Source: Megachile rotundata | Taxonomy: Eukaryota; Arthropoda; Insecta; Hymenoptera; Megachilidae | DNA length: 64,000 bases | Assembly: GCF_050947335.1 (NCBI RefSeq) | Contig: NW_027473692.1 | Location: forward strand, 62,001-126,000 | Direction: 5' to 3' | Shown: in pieces, positions 26,451 through 41,089 of the stretch | Numbering within the stretch: the stretch's first letter is position 1 | How the letters are laid out: the number at the start of each line of letters is the position of its first letter | Notes under the pieces: model-generated | Seen by the model: the letters and a program-made list of their open reading frames with translations, nothing else | Database searches by the model: none | What the model was told of the DNA's origin: nothing | Made by a program: the position numbers and the translations under genes

Positions 26451-27699
26451 TGATAATAGTGAGTGTAATAGGTATAGTAATTGTCGTTCTATCGATCATA
26501 TTAGTATAATATGGTTAATAATATGAGTTAGATTGATAATAATAAGAGAAGTGAGTATAGTCATTGTCGTTCGATCGATCATATAAGCATAATATGGCTA
26601 ATACTATGAGTAAGATTGATAATAATAAGAGAAGTGAGTATAGTCATTGTCGTTCGATCGATCATATAAGCATAATATGGCTAATGATATGAGTTAGATT
26701 GATAATAATAGGAGTAATAGGTATAGTAATTATCGTTCTACCGGTCATATAAGCATAATATGGCTAATAATATGAGTTAGATTGATAATAATAAGAGAAA
26801 TAAGTATAGTAATTGTCGTCCTATCGATCATATAAGCATAATATGGCTAATAATATGAGTTAGATTGATAATAATAAGAGTAATGAGTATACTAATTGTA
26901 GTTCTATCGATCAGATCTGCATAATATGGTTAATAATATGAGTTAGATTGATAACAGTGAGTGTAATAAGTATAGTAATTGTCGTTCTGTCGATCATATA
27001 AGCATAATATAGCTAATAATATGAATTAGATCGATAATAATAAGAGTAATAAGTGTAGTAAATGTCATGCTATCGATCATATCCGCATAATATGGTTAAT
27101 AATATGAGTTTGATTGATAATAGTGAGTGTAATAGGTATAGTAATTGTCGTTCTATCGATTATATTAGTATAATATGGTTAATAATATGAGTTAGATTGA
27201 TAATAATAAGAGAAGTGAGTATAGTCATTGTCGTTCGATCGATCATATAAGCATAATATGGCTAATAATATGAGTAAGATCGATAATAATAAGAGAAGTG
27301 AGTATAGTCATTGTCGTTCGATCGATCATATAAGCATAATATGGCTAATGATATGAGTTAGATTGATAATAATAAGAGTAATAGGTATAGTAATTATCGT
27401 TCTACCGATCATATAAGCATAATATGGCTAATAATATGAGTTAGATTGATAATAATAAGAGTAATGAGTATACTAATTGTAGTTCTATCGATCAGATCTG
27501 CATAATATGGTTAATAATATGAGTTAGATTGATAATAGTGAGTGTAATAAGTATAGTAATTGTCGTTATATCGATCATATCTGCATAATATGGTTAATAA
27601 TATGAGTTAGATTGATAACAGTGAGTGTAATAAGTATAGTAATTGTCTCTCTATCGATCATATAAGCATAATATGGCTAATAATATGAGTTAGATTGAT

Positions 27700-28480
27700 A
27701 ATAATAAGAGAAATGAGTATAGTAATTGTCGTTCTATCGTTCATATAAGCATAATATGGCTAATAATATGAGTTAGGCTGATGATAATAAGAGTAATGAG
27801 TATAGTAATTGTCGTTCTATCGATCATATAAGCATAATATGGCTAATAATATGAGTTAAATTGATAATAATAAGAGTAAGGAGTATACTAATTGTAGTTC
27901 TATCGATCATGTCTTCATAATATGGTTAATAATATGAGTTAGATTGACAACAATAAGAGTAATAAGTATAGTAAATGTCGTGCTATCGATCATATCTGCA
28001 TAATATGGTTAATAATATGAGTTAGATTGATAATAGTGAGTGTAATAAGTATAGTAATTGTCGTTCTATCGATCATATTAGCATAATATGGCTAATAATA
28101 TGAGTTAGGCTGATAATAATGAGAGTAATAAGTATAGTAATTGTCGTTCTGTCGATCATATAAGCATAATATGGCTAATAATATGAATTAGATTGATAAT
28201 AATAAGAGAAATGAATATAGTAATTGTCGTTCTACCGATCATATAAGCATAATATGGCTAATAATATGAGTTAGATTGATAATAATAAGAGAAATGAATA
28301 TAGTAACTGTCGTTCTATCGATCATATAAGCATAATATGGCTAATAATATGAGTTAGATTGATAATAATAAGAGTAAGGAGTATACTAATTGTAGTTCTA
28401 TCGATCATATCTGCATAATATTGTTAATAATATGAGTTAGATTGATAATAATAAGAGTAATGAGTATAGTAATTGTCGTT
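27700..28480. repeat. Domain A second-type HOR segment in domain B
   Basis: This stretch follows 11.85-12.6 kb closely (offset 15852 bp): unit marker, GTTAAATTG (27854/12002), ATCATGTCTTC, GATTGACAACAATAAG, GAATTAGATTG, TCTACCG, GTAACTGTCG and CATAATATTG. It is the founder-like copy of segments repeated at 29.3, 34.1 and 36.2 kb (GTTAAA at 29431, 34243 and 36317). It leaves the domain A pattern just after CATAATATTG and continues with domain B monomers. Confidence 0.75.
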
Positions 28481-29319
28481 CTATCCATCATATCTGCATA
28501 ATATGGTTAATAATATGAGTTAGATTGATAATAGTGAGTATAATAAGTATAGAAATTGTCGTTCTATCGATCATATTAGCATAATATGGTTAATAACATG
28601 AGTCAGATTGATAATAATAAGTGTAATGAGTACAGTAATTGTCGTTCTATCGTTCATATAAGCATAACATGGCTAATAATATGAGTTAGATTGATAATAA
28701 TAAGAGTAATGAGTATAGTAATTGTCGTCTACCGATCATATAAGCATAATATGGCTAATAATATGAGTTAGGCTGATAACAATGAGAGTAATAAGTATAG
28801 TAATAGTCGTTCTGTCGATCATATAAGCATAATATGTCTAATAATATGAGTTAGATTGATAACAATAAGGGAAATGAATATAGTAATTGTCGTTCTATCG
28901 ATCATATAAGCTTAATATGGCTAATAATATGAGTTAGATTGATAATAATAAGAGTAATGAGTATACTAATTGTAGTTCTATCGATCATATCTGCATAATG
29001 TGGTTAATAATATGAGTTAGATTGATAATAATAAGAGTAATGAGTATACTAATTGTAGTTCTATCGATCAGATCTGCATAATATGGTTAATAATATGAGT
29101 TAGATTGATAATAGTGAGTGTAATAAGTATAGTAATTGTCGTTATATCGATCATATCTGCATAATATGGTTAATAATATGAGTTAGATTGATAACAGTGA
29201 GTGTAATAAGTATAGTAATTGTCTTTCTATCGATCATATAAGCATAATATGGCTAATAATATGAGTTAGATTGATAATAATAAGAGAAATGAGTATAGTA
29301 ATTGTCGTTCTATCGTTCA

Positions 29320-32300
29320 TATAAGCATAATATGGCTAATAATATGAGTTAGGCTGATGATAATAAGAGTAATGAGTATAGTAATTGTCGTTCTATCGAT
29401 CATATAAGCATAATATGGCTAATAATATGAGTTAAATTGATAATAATAAGAGTAAGGAGTATACTAATTGTAGTTCTATCGATCATGTCTTCATAATATG
29501 GTTAATAATATGAGTTAGATTGACAACAATAAGAGTAATAAGTATAGTAAATGTCGTGCTATCGATCATATCTGCATAATATGGTTAATAATATGAGTTA
29601 GATTGATAATAGTGAGTGTAATAAGTATAGTAATTGTCGTTCTATCGATCATATTAGCATAATATGGCTAATAATATGAGTTAGGCTGATAATAATGAGA
29701 GTAATAAGTATAGTAATTGTCGTTCTGTCGATCATATAAGCATAATATGGCTAATAATATGAATTAGATTGATAATAATAAGAGAAATGAATATAGTAAT
29801 TGTCGTTCTACCGATCATATAAGCATAATATGGCTAATAATATGAGTTAGATTGATAATAATAAGAGAAATGAATATAGTAACTGTCGTTCTATCGATCA
29901 TATAAGCATAATATGGCTAATAATATGAGTTAGATTGATAATAATAAGAGTAAGGAGTATACTAATTGTAGTTCTATCGATCATATCTGCATAATATTGT
30001 TAATAATATGAGTTAGATTGATAATAATAAGAGTAATGAGTATAGTAATTGTCGTTCTATCCATCATATCTGGATAATATGGTTAATAACATGAGTCAGA
30101 TTGATAATAATAAGTGTAATGAGTACAGTAATTGTCGTTCTATCGTTCATATAAGCATAACATGGCTAATAATATGAGTTAGATTGATAATAATAAGAGT
30201 AATGAGTATAGTAATTGTCGTCTACCGATCATATAAGCATAATATGGCTAATAATATGAGTTAGGCTGATAACAATGAGAGTAATAAGTATAGTAATAGT
30301 CGTTCTGTCGATCATATAAGCATAATATGTCTAATAATATGAGTTAGATTGATAACAATAAGGGAAATGAATATAGTAATTGTCGTTCTATCGATCATAT
30401 AAGCTTAATATGGCTAATAATATGAGTTAGATTGATAATAATAAGAGTAATGAGTATACTAATTGTAGTTCTATCGATCATATCTGCATAATGTGGTTAA
30501 TAATATGAGTTAGATTGATAATAATAAGAGTAATAAGTATAGTAAATGTCGTGCTGTCGATCATATCTGCATAATATGGTTAATAATATGAGTTAGATTG
30601 ATAATAATAAGAGTCGTAAGTGTAGTAAATGTCGTGCTATCGATCATATCTGCATAATATGGTTAATAATATGAGTTAGATTGATAATAGTGTGTGTAAT
30701 AGGTATAGTAATTGTCGTTCTATCGATCATATTAGTATAATATGGTTAATAATATGAGTTAGATTGATAATAATAAGAGAAGTGAGTATAGTCATTGTCG
30801 TTCTATCGATCATATTAGCATAATATGGTTAATAATATGAGCTACATTGATAATAATAAGAGAAGTGAGTATAGTCATTGTCGTTCGATCGATCATATAA
30901 GCATAATATGGCTAATACTATGAGTAAGATTGATAATAATAAGAGAAGTGAGTATAGTCATTGTCGTTCGATCGATCATATAAGCATAATATGGCTAACG
31001 ATATGAGTTAGATTGATAATAATAAGAGAAATGAGTATAGTAATTGTCTTTCTATCGATCATATCTGCATAATATGGTTAATAATATGAGTTAGATTGAT
31101 AATAGTGAGTGTAATAAGTATAGTAATTGTCGTTCTATCGATCATATTAGCATAATATGGCTAATAATATGAGTTAGGCTGATAATAATGAGAGTAATAA
31201 GTATAGTAATTGTCGTTCTGTCGATCATATAAGCATAATATGGCTAATAATATGAATTAGATTGATAATAATAAGAGAAATGAATATAGTAATTGTCGTT
31301 CTACCGATCATATAAGCATAATATGGCTAATAATATGAGTTAGATTGATAATAATAAGAGAAGTGAGTATAGTCATTGTCGTTCGATCGATCATATAAGC
31401 ATAATATGGCTAATAATCTGAGTAAGATTGATAATAATAAGAGAAGTGAGTATAGTCATTGTCGTTCGATCGATCATATAAGCATAATATGGCTAATGAT
31501 ATGAGTTAGATTGATAATAATAAGAGTAATGAGTATACTAATTGTAGTTCTATCGATCATATCTGCATAATATGGTTAATAATATTAGTTAGATTGATAA
31601 CAGTAAGAGTAATAAGTACAGTAAATGTCGTGCTATCGATCATATCTGCATAATATGGTTAATAATATGAGTTAGATTGATAATAGTGAGTGTAATAAGT
31701 ATAGTAATTGTCGTTCTATCGATCATATTAGCATAATATGGTTAATAATATGAGTTAGATTGATAATAGTGAGTGTAATAAGTACAGTAATTGTCGTTCT
31801 ATCGATCATATTAGCATAATATGGTTAATAATATGAGCTAGATCGATAATAATAAGGTTAATGAGTATAGTAATTGTCGTTCTATCGTTCATATAGGCAT
31901 AATATGGCTAATAATATGAGTTAGGCTGATAATAATAAGAGTAATGAGTATAGTAATTGTCGTTCTATCGATCATATTTGCATAATATGGTTAATAATAT
32001 GAGTTAGGCTGATAATAATGAGAGTAATAAGTATAGTCATTGTCGTTCGATCGATCATATAAGCCTAATATGGCTAATACTATGAGTAAGATTGATAATA
32101 ATAAGACAAGTGAGTATAGTCATTGTCGTTCGATCGATCATATAAGCATAATATGGCTAATAATATGAGTTAGATCGATAATAATAAGAGTAATAAGTGT
32201 AGTAAATGTCATGCTATCGATCATATCCGCATAATATGGTTAATAATATGAGTTAGATTGATAATAGTGAGTGTAATAAGTATAGTAATTGTCGTTCTAT

Positions 32301-33780
32301 CGATCATATTACCATAATATGGTTAATAATATGAGTTAGATTGATAATAGTGAGTGTAATGAGTATAGTAATTGTCGTCTATCGATCATATAAGCATAAT
32401 ATGGCTAATAATATGAGTTAGGCTGATAATAATGAGAGTAATAAGTATAGTAATTGTCGATATGTCGATCATATAAGCATAATATGGCTAATAATATGAG
32501 TTAGATTGATAATAATAAGGGAAATGAATATAGTAATTGTCGTTCTATCGATCATATAAGCTTAATATGGCTAATAATATGAGTTAGATTGATAATAATA
32601 AGAGTAATGAGTATACTAATTGTAGTTCTATCGATCATATCTGCATAATATGGTTAATAATATGAGTTAGATTGATAATAATAAGAGTAATAAGTATAGT
32701 AAATGTCGTGCTATCGATCATATCTGCATAATATGGTTAATAATATGAGTTAGATTGATAATAATAAGAGTAGTAAGTGTAGTAAATGTCGTGCTATCGA
32801 TCATATCTGCATAATATGGTTAATAATATGAGTTAGATTGATAATAGTGTGTGTAATAGGTATAGTAATTGTCGTTCTATCGATCATATTAGTATAATAT
32901 GGTTAATAATATGAGTTAGATTGATAATAATAAGAGAAGTGAGTATAGTCGTTGTAGTTCGATCGATCATATAAGCATAATATGGCTAATACTATGAGTA
33001 AGATTGATAATAATAAGAGTAAGGAGTATAGTAATTGTCGTTCTATCGACCATATAAGCATAATACGGCTAATAATATGAGTTAGGCTGATAATAATGAG
33101 AGTAGTAAGTATAGTAATTGTCGTTCTGTCGATCATATAAGCATAATATGGCTAATAATATGAGTTAGATTGATAACAGTGAGTGTAGTAAGTATAGTAA
33201 TTGTCGTTCTGTCGATCATATAAGCATAATATAGCTAATAATATGAGTTAGATCGATAATAATAAGAGTAATAAGTGTAGTAAATGTCATGCTATCGATC
33301 ATATCCGCATAATATGGTTAATAATATGAGTTAGATTGATAATAGTGAGTGTAATAAGTATAGTAATTGTCGTTCTATCGATCATATTAGCATCTTATGG
33401 TTAATAATATGAGCTAGATTGATAATAATAAGAGTAATGAGTATAGTAATTGTCGTTCTATCGTTCATATAAGCATAATATGGCTAATAATATGAGTTAG
33501 GCTGATGATAATAAGAGTAATGAGTATACTAATTGTAGTTCTATCGATCAGATCTGCATAATATGGTTAATAATATGAGTTAGATTGATAACAGTGTGTG
33601 TAATAAGTATAGTAATTGTCGTTCTGTCGATCATATAAGCATAATATAGCTAATAATATGAATTAGATCGATAATAATAAGAGTAATAAGTGTAGTAAAT
33701 GTCATGCTATCGATCATATCCGCATAATATGGTTAATAATATGGGTTTGATTGATAATAGTGAGTGTAATAGGTATAGTA
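29320..33780. repeat. 4.46-kb duplicated block, left copy
   Basis: Repeated at 36.21-40.75 kb. From 29.32 to about 32.03 kb the offset is 6886 bp (TATCTGGATAAT monomer at 30061/36947, HindIII monomer 30401/37287, TAATAATCTGAGTAAG 31415/38301 at AATCTG). From about 32.03 to 33.78 kb the offset is 6969 bp (HindIII monomer 32558/39527). The step of 83 bp is one extra monomer in the right copy. The left part of this block also recurs at 34.13-36.16 kb (offset 4812 bp). A private change is ATGGGTTTG near 33743 where the right copy reads ATGAGTTTG. Confidence 0.85.
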
Positions 33781-34129
33781 ATTATCGTTCTACCGATCAT
33801 ATAAGCATAATATGGCTAATAATATGAGTTAGATTGATAATAATAAGAGTAATGAGTATACTAATTGTAGTTCTATCGATCAGATCTGCATAATATGGTT
33901 AATAATATGAGTTAGATTGATAATAGTGAGTGTAATAAGTATAGTAATTGTCGTTATATCGATCATATCTGCATAATATGGTTAATAATATGAGTTAGAT
34001 TGATAACAGTGAGTGTAATAAGTATAGTAATTGTCTTTCTATCGATCATATAAGCATAATATGGCTAATAATATGAGTTAGATTGATAATAATAAGAGAA
34101 ATGAGTATAGTAATTGTCGTTCTATCGTT

Positions 34130-36160
34130 CATATAAGCATAATATGGCTAATAATATGAGTTAGGCTGATGATAATAAGAGTAATGAGTATAGTAATTGT
34201 CGTTCTATCGATCATATAAGCATAATATGGCTAATAATATGAGTTAAATTGATAATAATAAGAGTAAGGAGTATACTAATTGTAGTTCTATCGATCATGT
34301 CTTCATAATATGGTTAATAATATGAGTTAGATTGACAACAATAAGAGTAATAAGTATAGTAAATGTCGTGCTATCGATCATATCTGCATAATATGGTTAA
34401 TAATATGAGTTAGATTGATAATAGTGAGTGTAATAAGTATAGTAATTGTCGTTCTATCGATCATATTAGCATAATATGGCTAATAATATGAGTTAGGCTG
34501 ATAATAATGAGAGTAATAAGTATAGTAATTGTCGTTCTGTCGATCATATAAGCATAATATGGCTAATAATATGAATTAGATTGATAATAATAAGAGAAAT
34601 GAATATAGTAATTGTCGTTCTACCGATCATATAAGCATAATATGGCTAATAATATGAGTTAGATTGATAATAATAAGAGAAATGAATATAGTAACTGTCG
34701 TTCTATCGATCATATAAGCATAATATGGCTAATAATATGAGTTAGATTGATAATAATAAGAGTAAGGAGTATACTAATTGTAGTTCTATCGATCATATCT
34801 GCATAATATTGTTAATAATATGAGTTAGATTGATAATAATAAGAGTAATGAGTATAGTAATTGTCGTTCTATCCATCATATCTGGATAATATGGTTAATA
34901 ACATGAGTCAGATTGATAATAATAAGTGTAATGAGTACAGTAATTGTCGTTCTATCGTTCATATAAGCATAACATGGCTAATAATATGAGTTAGATCGAT
35001 AATAATAAGAGTAATGAGTATAGTAATTGTCGTCTACCGATCATATAAGCATAATATGGCTAATAATATGAGTTAGGCTGATAACAATGAGAGTAATAAG
35101 TATAGTAATAGTCGTTCTGTCGATCATATAAGCATAATATGTCTAATAATATGAGTTAGATTGATAACAATAAGGGAAATGAATATAGTAATTGTCGTTC
35201 TATCGATCATATAAGCTTAATATGGCTAATAATATGAGTTAGATTGATAATAATAAGAGTAATGAGTATACTAATTGTAGTTCTATCGATCATATCTGCA
35301 TAATGTGGTTAATAATATGAGTTAGATTGATAATAATAAGAGTAATAAGTATAGTAAATGTCGTGCTGTCGATCATATCTGCATAATATGGTTAATAATA
35401 TGAGTTAGATTGATAATAATAAGAGTCGTAAGTGTAGTAAATGTCGTGCTATCGATCATATCTGCATAATATGGTTAATAATATGAGTTAGATTGATAAT
35501 AGTGTGTGTAATAGGTATAGTAATTGTCGTTCTATCGATCATATTAGTATAATATGGTTAATAATATGAGTTAGATTGATAATAATAAGAGAAGTGAGTA
35601 TAGTCATTGTCGTTCTATCGATCATATTAGCATAATATGGTTAATAATATGAGCTACATTGATAATAATAAGAGAAGTGAGTATAGTCATTGTCGTTCGA
35701 TCGATCATATAAGCATAATATGGCTAATACTATGAGTAAGATTGATAATAATAAGAGAAGTGAGTATAGTCATTGTCGTTCGATCGATCATATAAGCATA
35801 ATATGGCTAATGATATGAGTTAGATTGATAATAATAAGAGAAATGAGTATAGTAATTGTCTTTCTATCGATCATATCTGCATAATATGGTTAATAATATG
35901 AGTTAGATTGATAATAGTGAGTGTAATAAGTATAGTAATTGTCGTTCTATCGATCATATTAGCATAATATGGCTAATAATATGAGTTAGGCTGATAATAA
36001 TGAGAGTAATAAGTATAGTAATTGTCGTTCTGTCGATCATATAAGCATAATATGGCTAATAATATGAATTAGATTGATAATAATAAGAGAAATGAATATA
36101 GTAATTGTCGTTCTACCGATCATATAAGCATAATATGGCTAATAATATGAGTTAGATTGA
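34130..36160. repeat. 2074-bp intermediate unit between the large copies
   Basis: About 25 monomers (less 1 bp) that match both 29.32-31.35 kb (offset 4812) and 36.21-38.24 kb (offset 2074; 4812 + 2074 = 6886). Markers are GTTAAA 34243, TATCTGGATAAT (CCATC at 34873), GTCAG at 34907, the HindIII monomer at 35213 and GAGTCG at 35423. Its immediate left flank, 33.78-34.1 kb, matches 27.39 kb (offset 6388 bp; ATTATCG then CAGATCTGC), a further switch of template. Confidence 0.82.
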
Positions 36161-36209
36161 TAATAATAAGAGAAGTGAGTATAGTCATTGTCGTTCGATC
36201 GATCATATA

Positions 36210-39200
36210 AGCATAATATGGCTAATAATATGAGTTAGGCTGATGATAATAAGAGTAATGAGTATAGTAATTGTCGTTCTATCGATCATATAAGCATAAT
36301 ATGGCTAATAATATGAGTTAAATTGATAATAATAAGAGTAAGGAGTATACTAATTGTAGTTCTATCGATCATGTCTTCATAATATGGTTAATAATATGAG
36401 TTAGATTGACAACAATAAGAGTAATAAGTATAGTAAATGTCGTGCTATCGATCATATCTGCATAATATGGTTAATAATATGAGTTAGATTGATAATAGTG
36501 AGTGTAATAAGTATAGTAATTGTCGTTCTATCGATCATATTAGCATAATATGGCTAATAATATGAGTTAGGCTGATAATAATGAGAGTAATAAGTATAGT
36601 AATTGTCGTTCTGTCGATCATATAAGCATAATATGGCTAATAATATGAATTAGATTGATAATAATAAGAGAAATGAATATAGTAATTGTCGTTCTACCGA
36701 TCATATAAGCATAATATGGCTAATAATATGAGTTAGATTGATAATAATAAGAGAAATGAATATAGTAACTGTCGTTCTATCGATCATATAAGCATAATAT
36801 GGCTAATAATATGAGTTAGATTGATAATAATAAGAGTAAGGAGTATACTAATTGTAGTTCTATCGATCATATCTGCATAATATTGTTAATAATATGAGTT
36901 AGATTGATAATAATAAGAGTAATGAGTATAGTAATTGTCGTTCTATCCATCATATCTGGATAATATGGTTAATAACATGAGTCAGATTGATAATAATAAG
37001 TGTAATGAGTACAGTAATTGTCGTTCTATCGTTCATATAAGCATAACATGGCTAATAATATGAGTTAGATTGATAATAATAAGAGTAATGAGTATAGTAA
37101 TTGTCGTCTACCGATCATATAAGCATAATATGGCTAATAATATGAGTTAGGCTGATAACAATGAGAGTAATAAGTATAGTAATAGTCGTTCTGTCGATCA
37201 TATAAGCATAATATGTCTAATAATATGAGTTAGATTGATAACAATAAGGGAAATGAATATAGTAATTGTCGTTCTATCGATCATATAAGCTTAATATGGC
37301 TAATAATATGAGTTAGATTGATAATAATAAGAGTAATGAGTATACTAATTGTAGTTCTATCGATCATATCTGCATAATGTGGTTAATAATATGAGTTAGA
37401 TTGATAATAATAAGAGTAATAAGTATAGTAAATGTCGTGCTGTCGATCATATCTGCATAATATGGTTAATAATATGAGTTAGATTGATAATAATAAGAGT
37501 CGTAAGTGTAGTAAATGTCGTGCTATCGATCATATCTGCATAATATGGTTAATAATATGAGTTAGATTGATAATAGTGTGTGTAATAGGTATAGTAATTG
37601 TCGTTCTATCGATCATATTAGTATAATATGGTTAATAATATGAGTTAGATTGATAATAATAAGAGAAGTGAGTATAGTCATTGTCGTTCTATCGATCATA
37701 TTAGCATAATATGGTTAATAATATGAGCTACATTGATAATAATAAGAGAAGTGAGTATAGTCATTGTCGTTCGATCGATCATATAAGCATAATATGGCTA
37801 ATACTATGAGTAAGATTGATAATAATAAGAGAAGTGAGTATAGTCATTGTCGTTCGATCGATCATATAAGCATAATATGGCTAATGATATGAGTTAGATT
37901 GATAATAATAAGAGAAATGAGTATAGTAATTGTCTTTCTATCGATCATATCTGCATAATATGGTTAATAATATGAGTTAGATTGATAATAGTGAGTGTAA
38001 TAAGTATAGTAATTGTCGTTCTATCGATCATATTAGCATAATATGGCTAATAATATGAGTTAGGCTGATAATAATGAGAGTAATAAGTATAGTAATTGTC
38101 GTTCTGTCGATCATATAAGCATAATATGGCTAATAATATGAATTAGATTGATAATAATAAGAGAAATGAATATAGTAATTGTCGTTCTACCGATCATATA
38201 AGCATAATATGGCTAATAATATGAGTTAGATTGATAATAATAAGAGAAGTGAGTATAGTCATTGTCGTTCGATCGATCATATAAGCATAATATGGCTAAT
38301 AATCTGAGTAAGATTGATAATAATAAGAGAAGTGAGTATAGTCATTGTCGTTCGATCGATCATATAAGCATAATATGGCTAATGATATGAGTTAGATTGA
38401 TAATAATAAGAGTAATGAGTATACTAATTGTAGTTCTATCGATCATATCTGCATAATATGGTTAATAATATTAGTTAGATTGATAACAGTAAGAGTAATA
38501 AGTACAGTAAATGTCGTGCTATCGATCATATCTGCATAATATGGTTAATAATATGAGTTAGATTGATAATAGTGAGTGTAATAAGTATAGTAATTGTCGT
38601 TCTATCGATCATATTAGCATAATATGGTTAATAATATGAGTTAGATTGATAATAGTGAGTGTAATAAGTACAGTAATTGTCGTTCTATCGATCATATTAG
38701 CATAATATGGTTAATAATATGAGCTAGATCGATAATAATAAGGTTAATGAGTATAGTAATTGTCGTTCTATCGTTCATATAGGCATAATATGGCTAATAA
38801 TATGAGTTAGGCTGATAATAATAAGAGTAATGAGTATAGTAATTGTCGTTCTATCGATCATATTTGCATAATATGGTTAATAATATGAGTTAGGCTGATA
38901 ATAATGAGAGTAATAAGTATAGTAATTGTCGTTCTGTCGATCATATAAGCATAATATGGCTAATAATATGAATTAGATTGATAATAATAAGAGAAGTAAG
39001 TATAGTCATTGTCGTTCGATCGATCATATAAGCCTAATATGGCTAATACTATGAGTAAGATTGATAATAATAAGACAAGTGAGTATAGTCATTGTCGTTC
39101 GATCGATCATATAAGCATAATATGGCTAATAATATGAGTTAGATCGATAATAATAAGAGTAATAAGTGTAGTAAATGTCATGCTATCGATCATATCCGCA

Positions 39201-40750
39201 TAATATGGTTAATAATATGAGTTAGATTGATAATAGTGAGTGTAATAAGTATAGTAATTGTCGTTCTATCGATCATATTACCATAATATGGTTAATAATA
39301 TGAGTTAGATTGATAATAGTGAGTGTAATGAGTATAGTAATTGTCGTCTATCGATCATATAAGCATAATATGGCTAATAATATGAGTTAGGCTGATAATA
39401 ATGAGAGTAATAAGTATAGTAATTGTCGATATGTCGATCATATAAGCATAATATGGCTAATAATATGAGTTAGATTGATAATAATAAGGGAAATGAATAT
39501 AGTAATTGTCGTTCTATCGATCATATAAGCTTAATATGGCTAATAATATGAGTTAGATTGATAATAATAAGAGTAATGAGTATACTAATTGTAGTTCTAT
39601 CGATCATATCTGCATAATATGGTTAATAATATGAGTTAGATTGATAATAATAAGAGTAATAAGTATAGTAAATGTCGTGCTATCGATCATATCTGCATAA
39701 TATGGTTAATAATATGAGTTAGATTGATAATAATAAGAGTAGTAAGTGTAGTAAATGTCGTGCTATCGATCATATCTGCATAATATGGTTAATAATATGA
39801 GTTAGATTGATAATAGTGTGTGTAATAGGTATAGTAATTGTCGTTCTATCGATCATATTAGTATAATATGGTTAATAATATGAGTTAGATTGATAATAAT
39901 AAGAGAAGTGAGTATAGTCGTTGTAGTTCGATCGATCATATAAGCATAATATGGCTAATACTATGAGTAAGATTGATAATAATAAGAGTAAGGAGTATAG
40001 TAATTGTCGTTCTATCGACCATATAAGCATAATACGGCTAATAATATGAGTTAGGCTGATAATAATGAGAGTAGTAAGTATAGTAATTGTCGTTCTGTCG
40101 ATCATATAAGCATAATATGGCTAATAATATGAGTTAGATTGATAACAGTGAGTGTAGTAAGTATAGTAATTGTCGTTCTGTCGATCATATAAGCATAATA
40201 TAGCTAATAATATGAGTTAGATCGATAATAATAAGAGTAATAAGTGTAGTAAATGTCATGCTATCGATCATATCCGCATAATATGGTTAATAATATGAGT
40301 TAGATTGATAATAGTGAGTGTAATAAGTATAGTAATTGTCGTTCTATCGATCATATTAGCATCTTATGGTTAATAATATGAGCTAGATTGATAATAATAA
40401 GAGTAATGAGTATAGTAATTGTCGTTCTATCGTTCATATAAGCATAATATGGCTAATAATATGAGTTAGGCTGATGATAATAAGAGTAATGAGTATACTA
40501 ATTGTAGTTCTATCGATCAGATCTGCATAATATGGTTAATAATATGAGTTAGATTGATAACAGTGTGTGTAATAAGTATAGTAATTGTCGTTCTGTCGAT
40601 CATATAAGCATAATATAGCTAATAATATGAATTAGATCGATAATAATAAGAGTAATAAGTGTAGTAAATGTCATGCTATCGATCATATCCGCATAATATG
40701 GTTAATAATATGAGTTTGATTGATAATAGTGAGTGTAATAGGTATAGTAA
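36210..40750. repeat. 4.5-kb duplicated block, right copy
   Basis: Partner of 29320-33780. It contains one additional 83-bp monomer at about 38.92-39.00 kb (TCTGTCG/GAATTAGATTG type) that the left copy lacks at about 32.03 kb. The left flank differs: here the block is entered from a GTTCGATCGATC monomer near 36.2 kb, while the left copy is entered from the ATCGTTCATATAAG marker near 29.31 kb. It ends near 40749, after which this copy continues with ATTAGTATAATACGG and the left copy with ATTATCGTTCTACCG. Confidence 0.85.
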
Positions 40751-41089
40751 TTGTCGTTCTATCGATCATATTAGTATAATACGGTTAATAATATGAGTTA
40801 GATTGATAATAATAAGAGAAGTGAGTATAGTCATTGTCGTTCGATCGATCATATAAGCATAATATGGCTAATAATATGAGTAAGATCGATAATAATAAGA
40901 GAAGTGAGTATAGTCATTGTCGTTCGATCGATCATATAAGCATAATATGGCTAATGATATGAGTTAGATTGATAATAATAAGAGTAATAGGTATAGTAAT
41001 TATCGTTCTACCGATCATATAAGCATAATATGGCTAATAATATGAGTTAGGCTGATAATAATGAGAGTAATAAGTATAGTAATTGTCGT

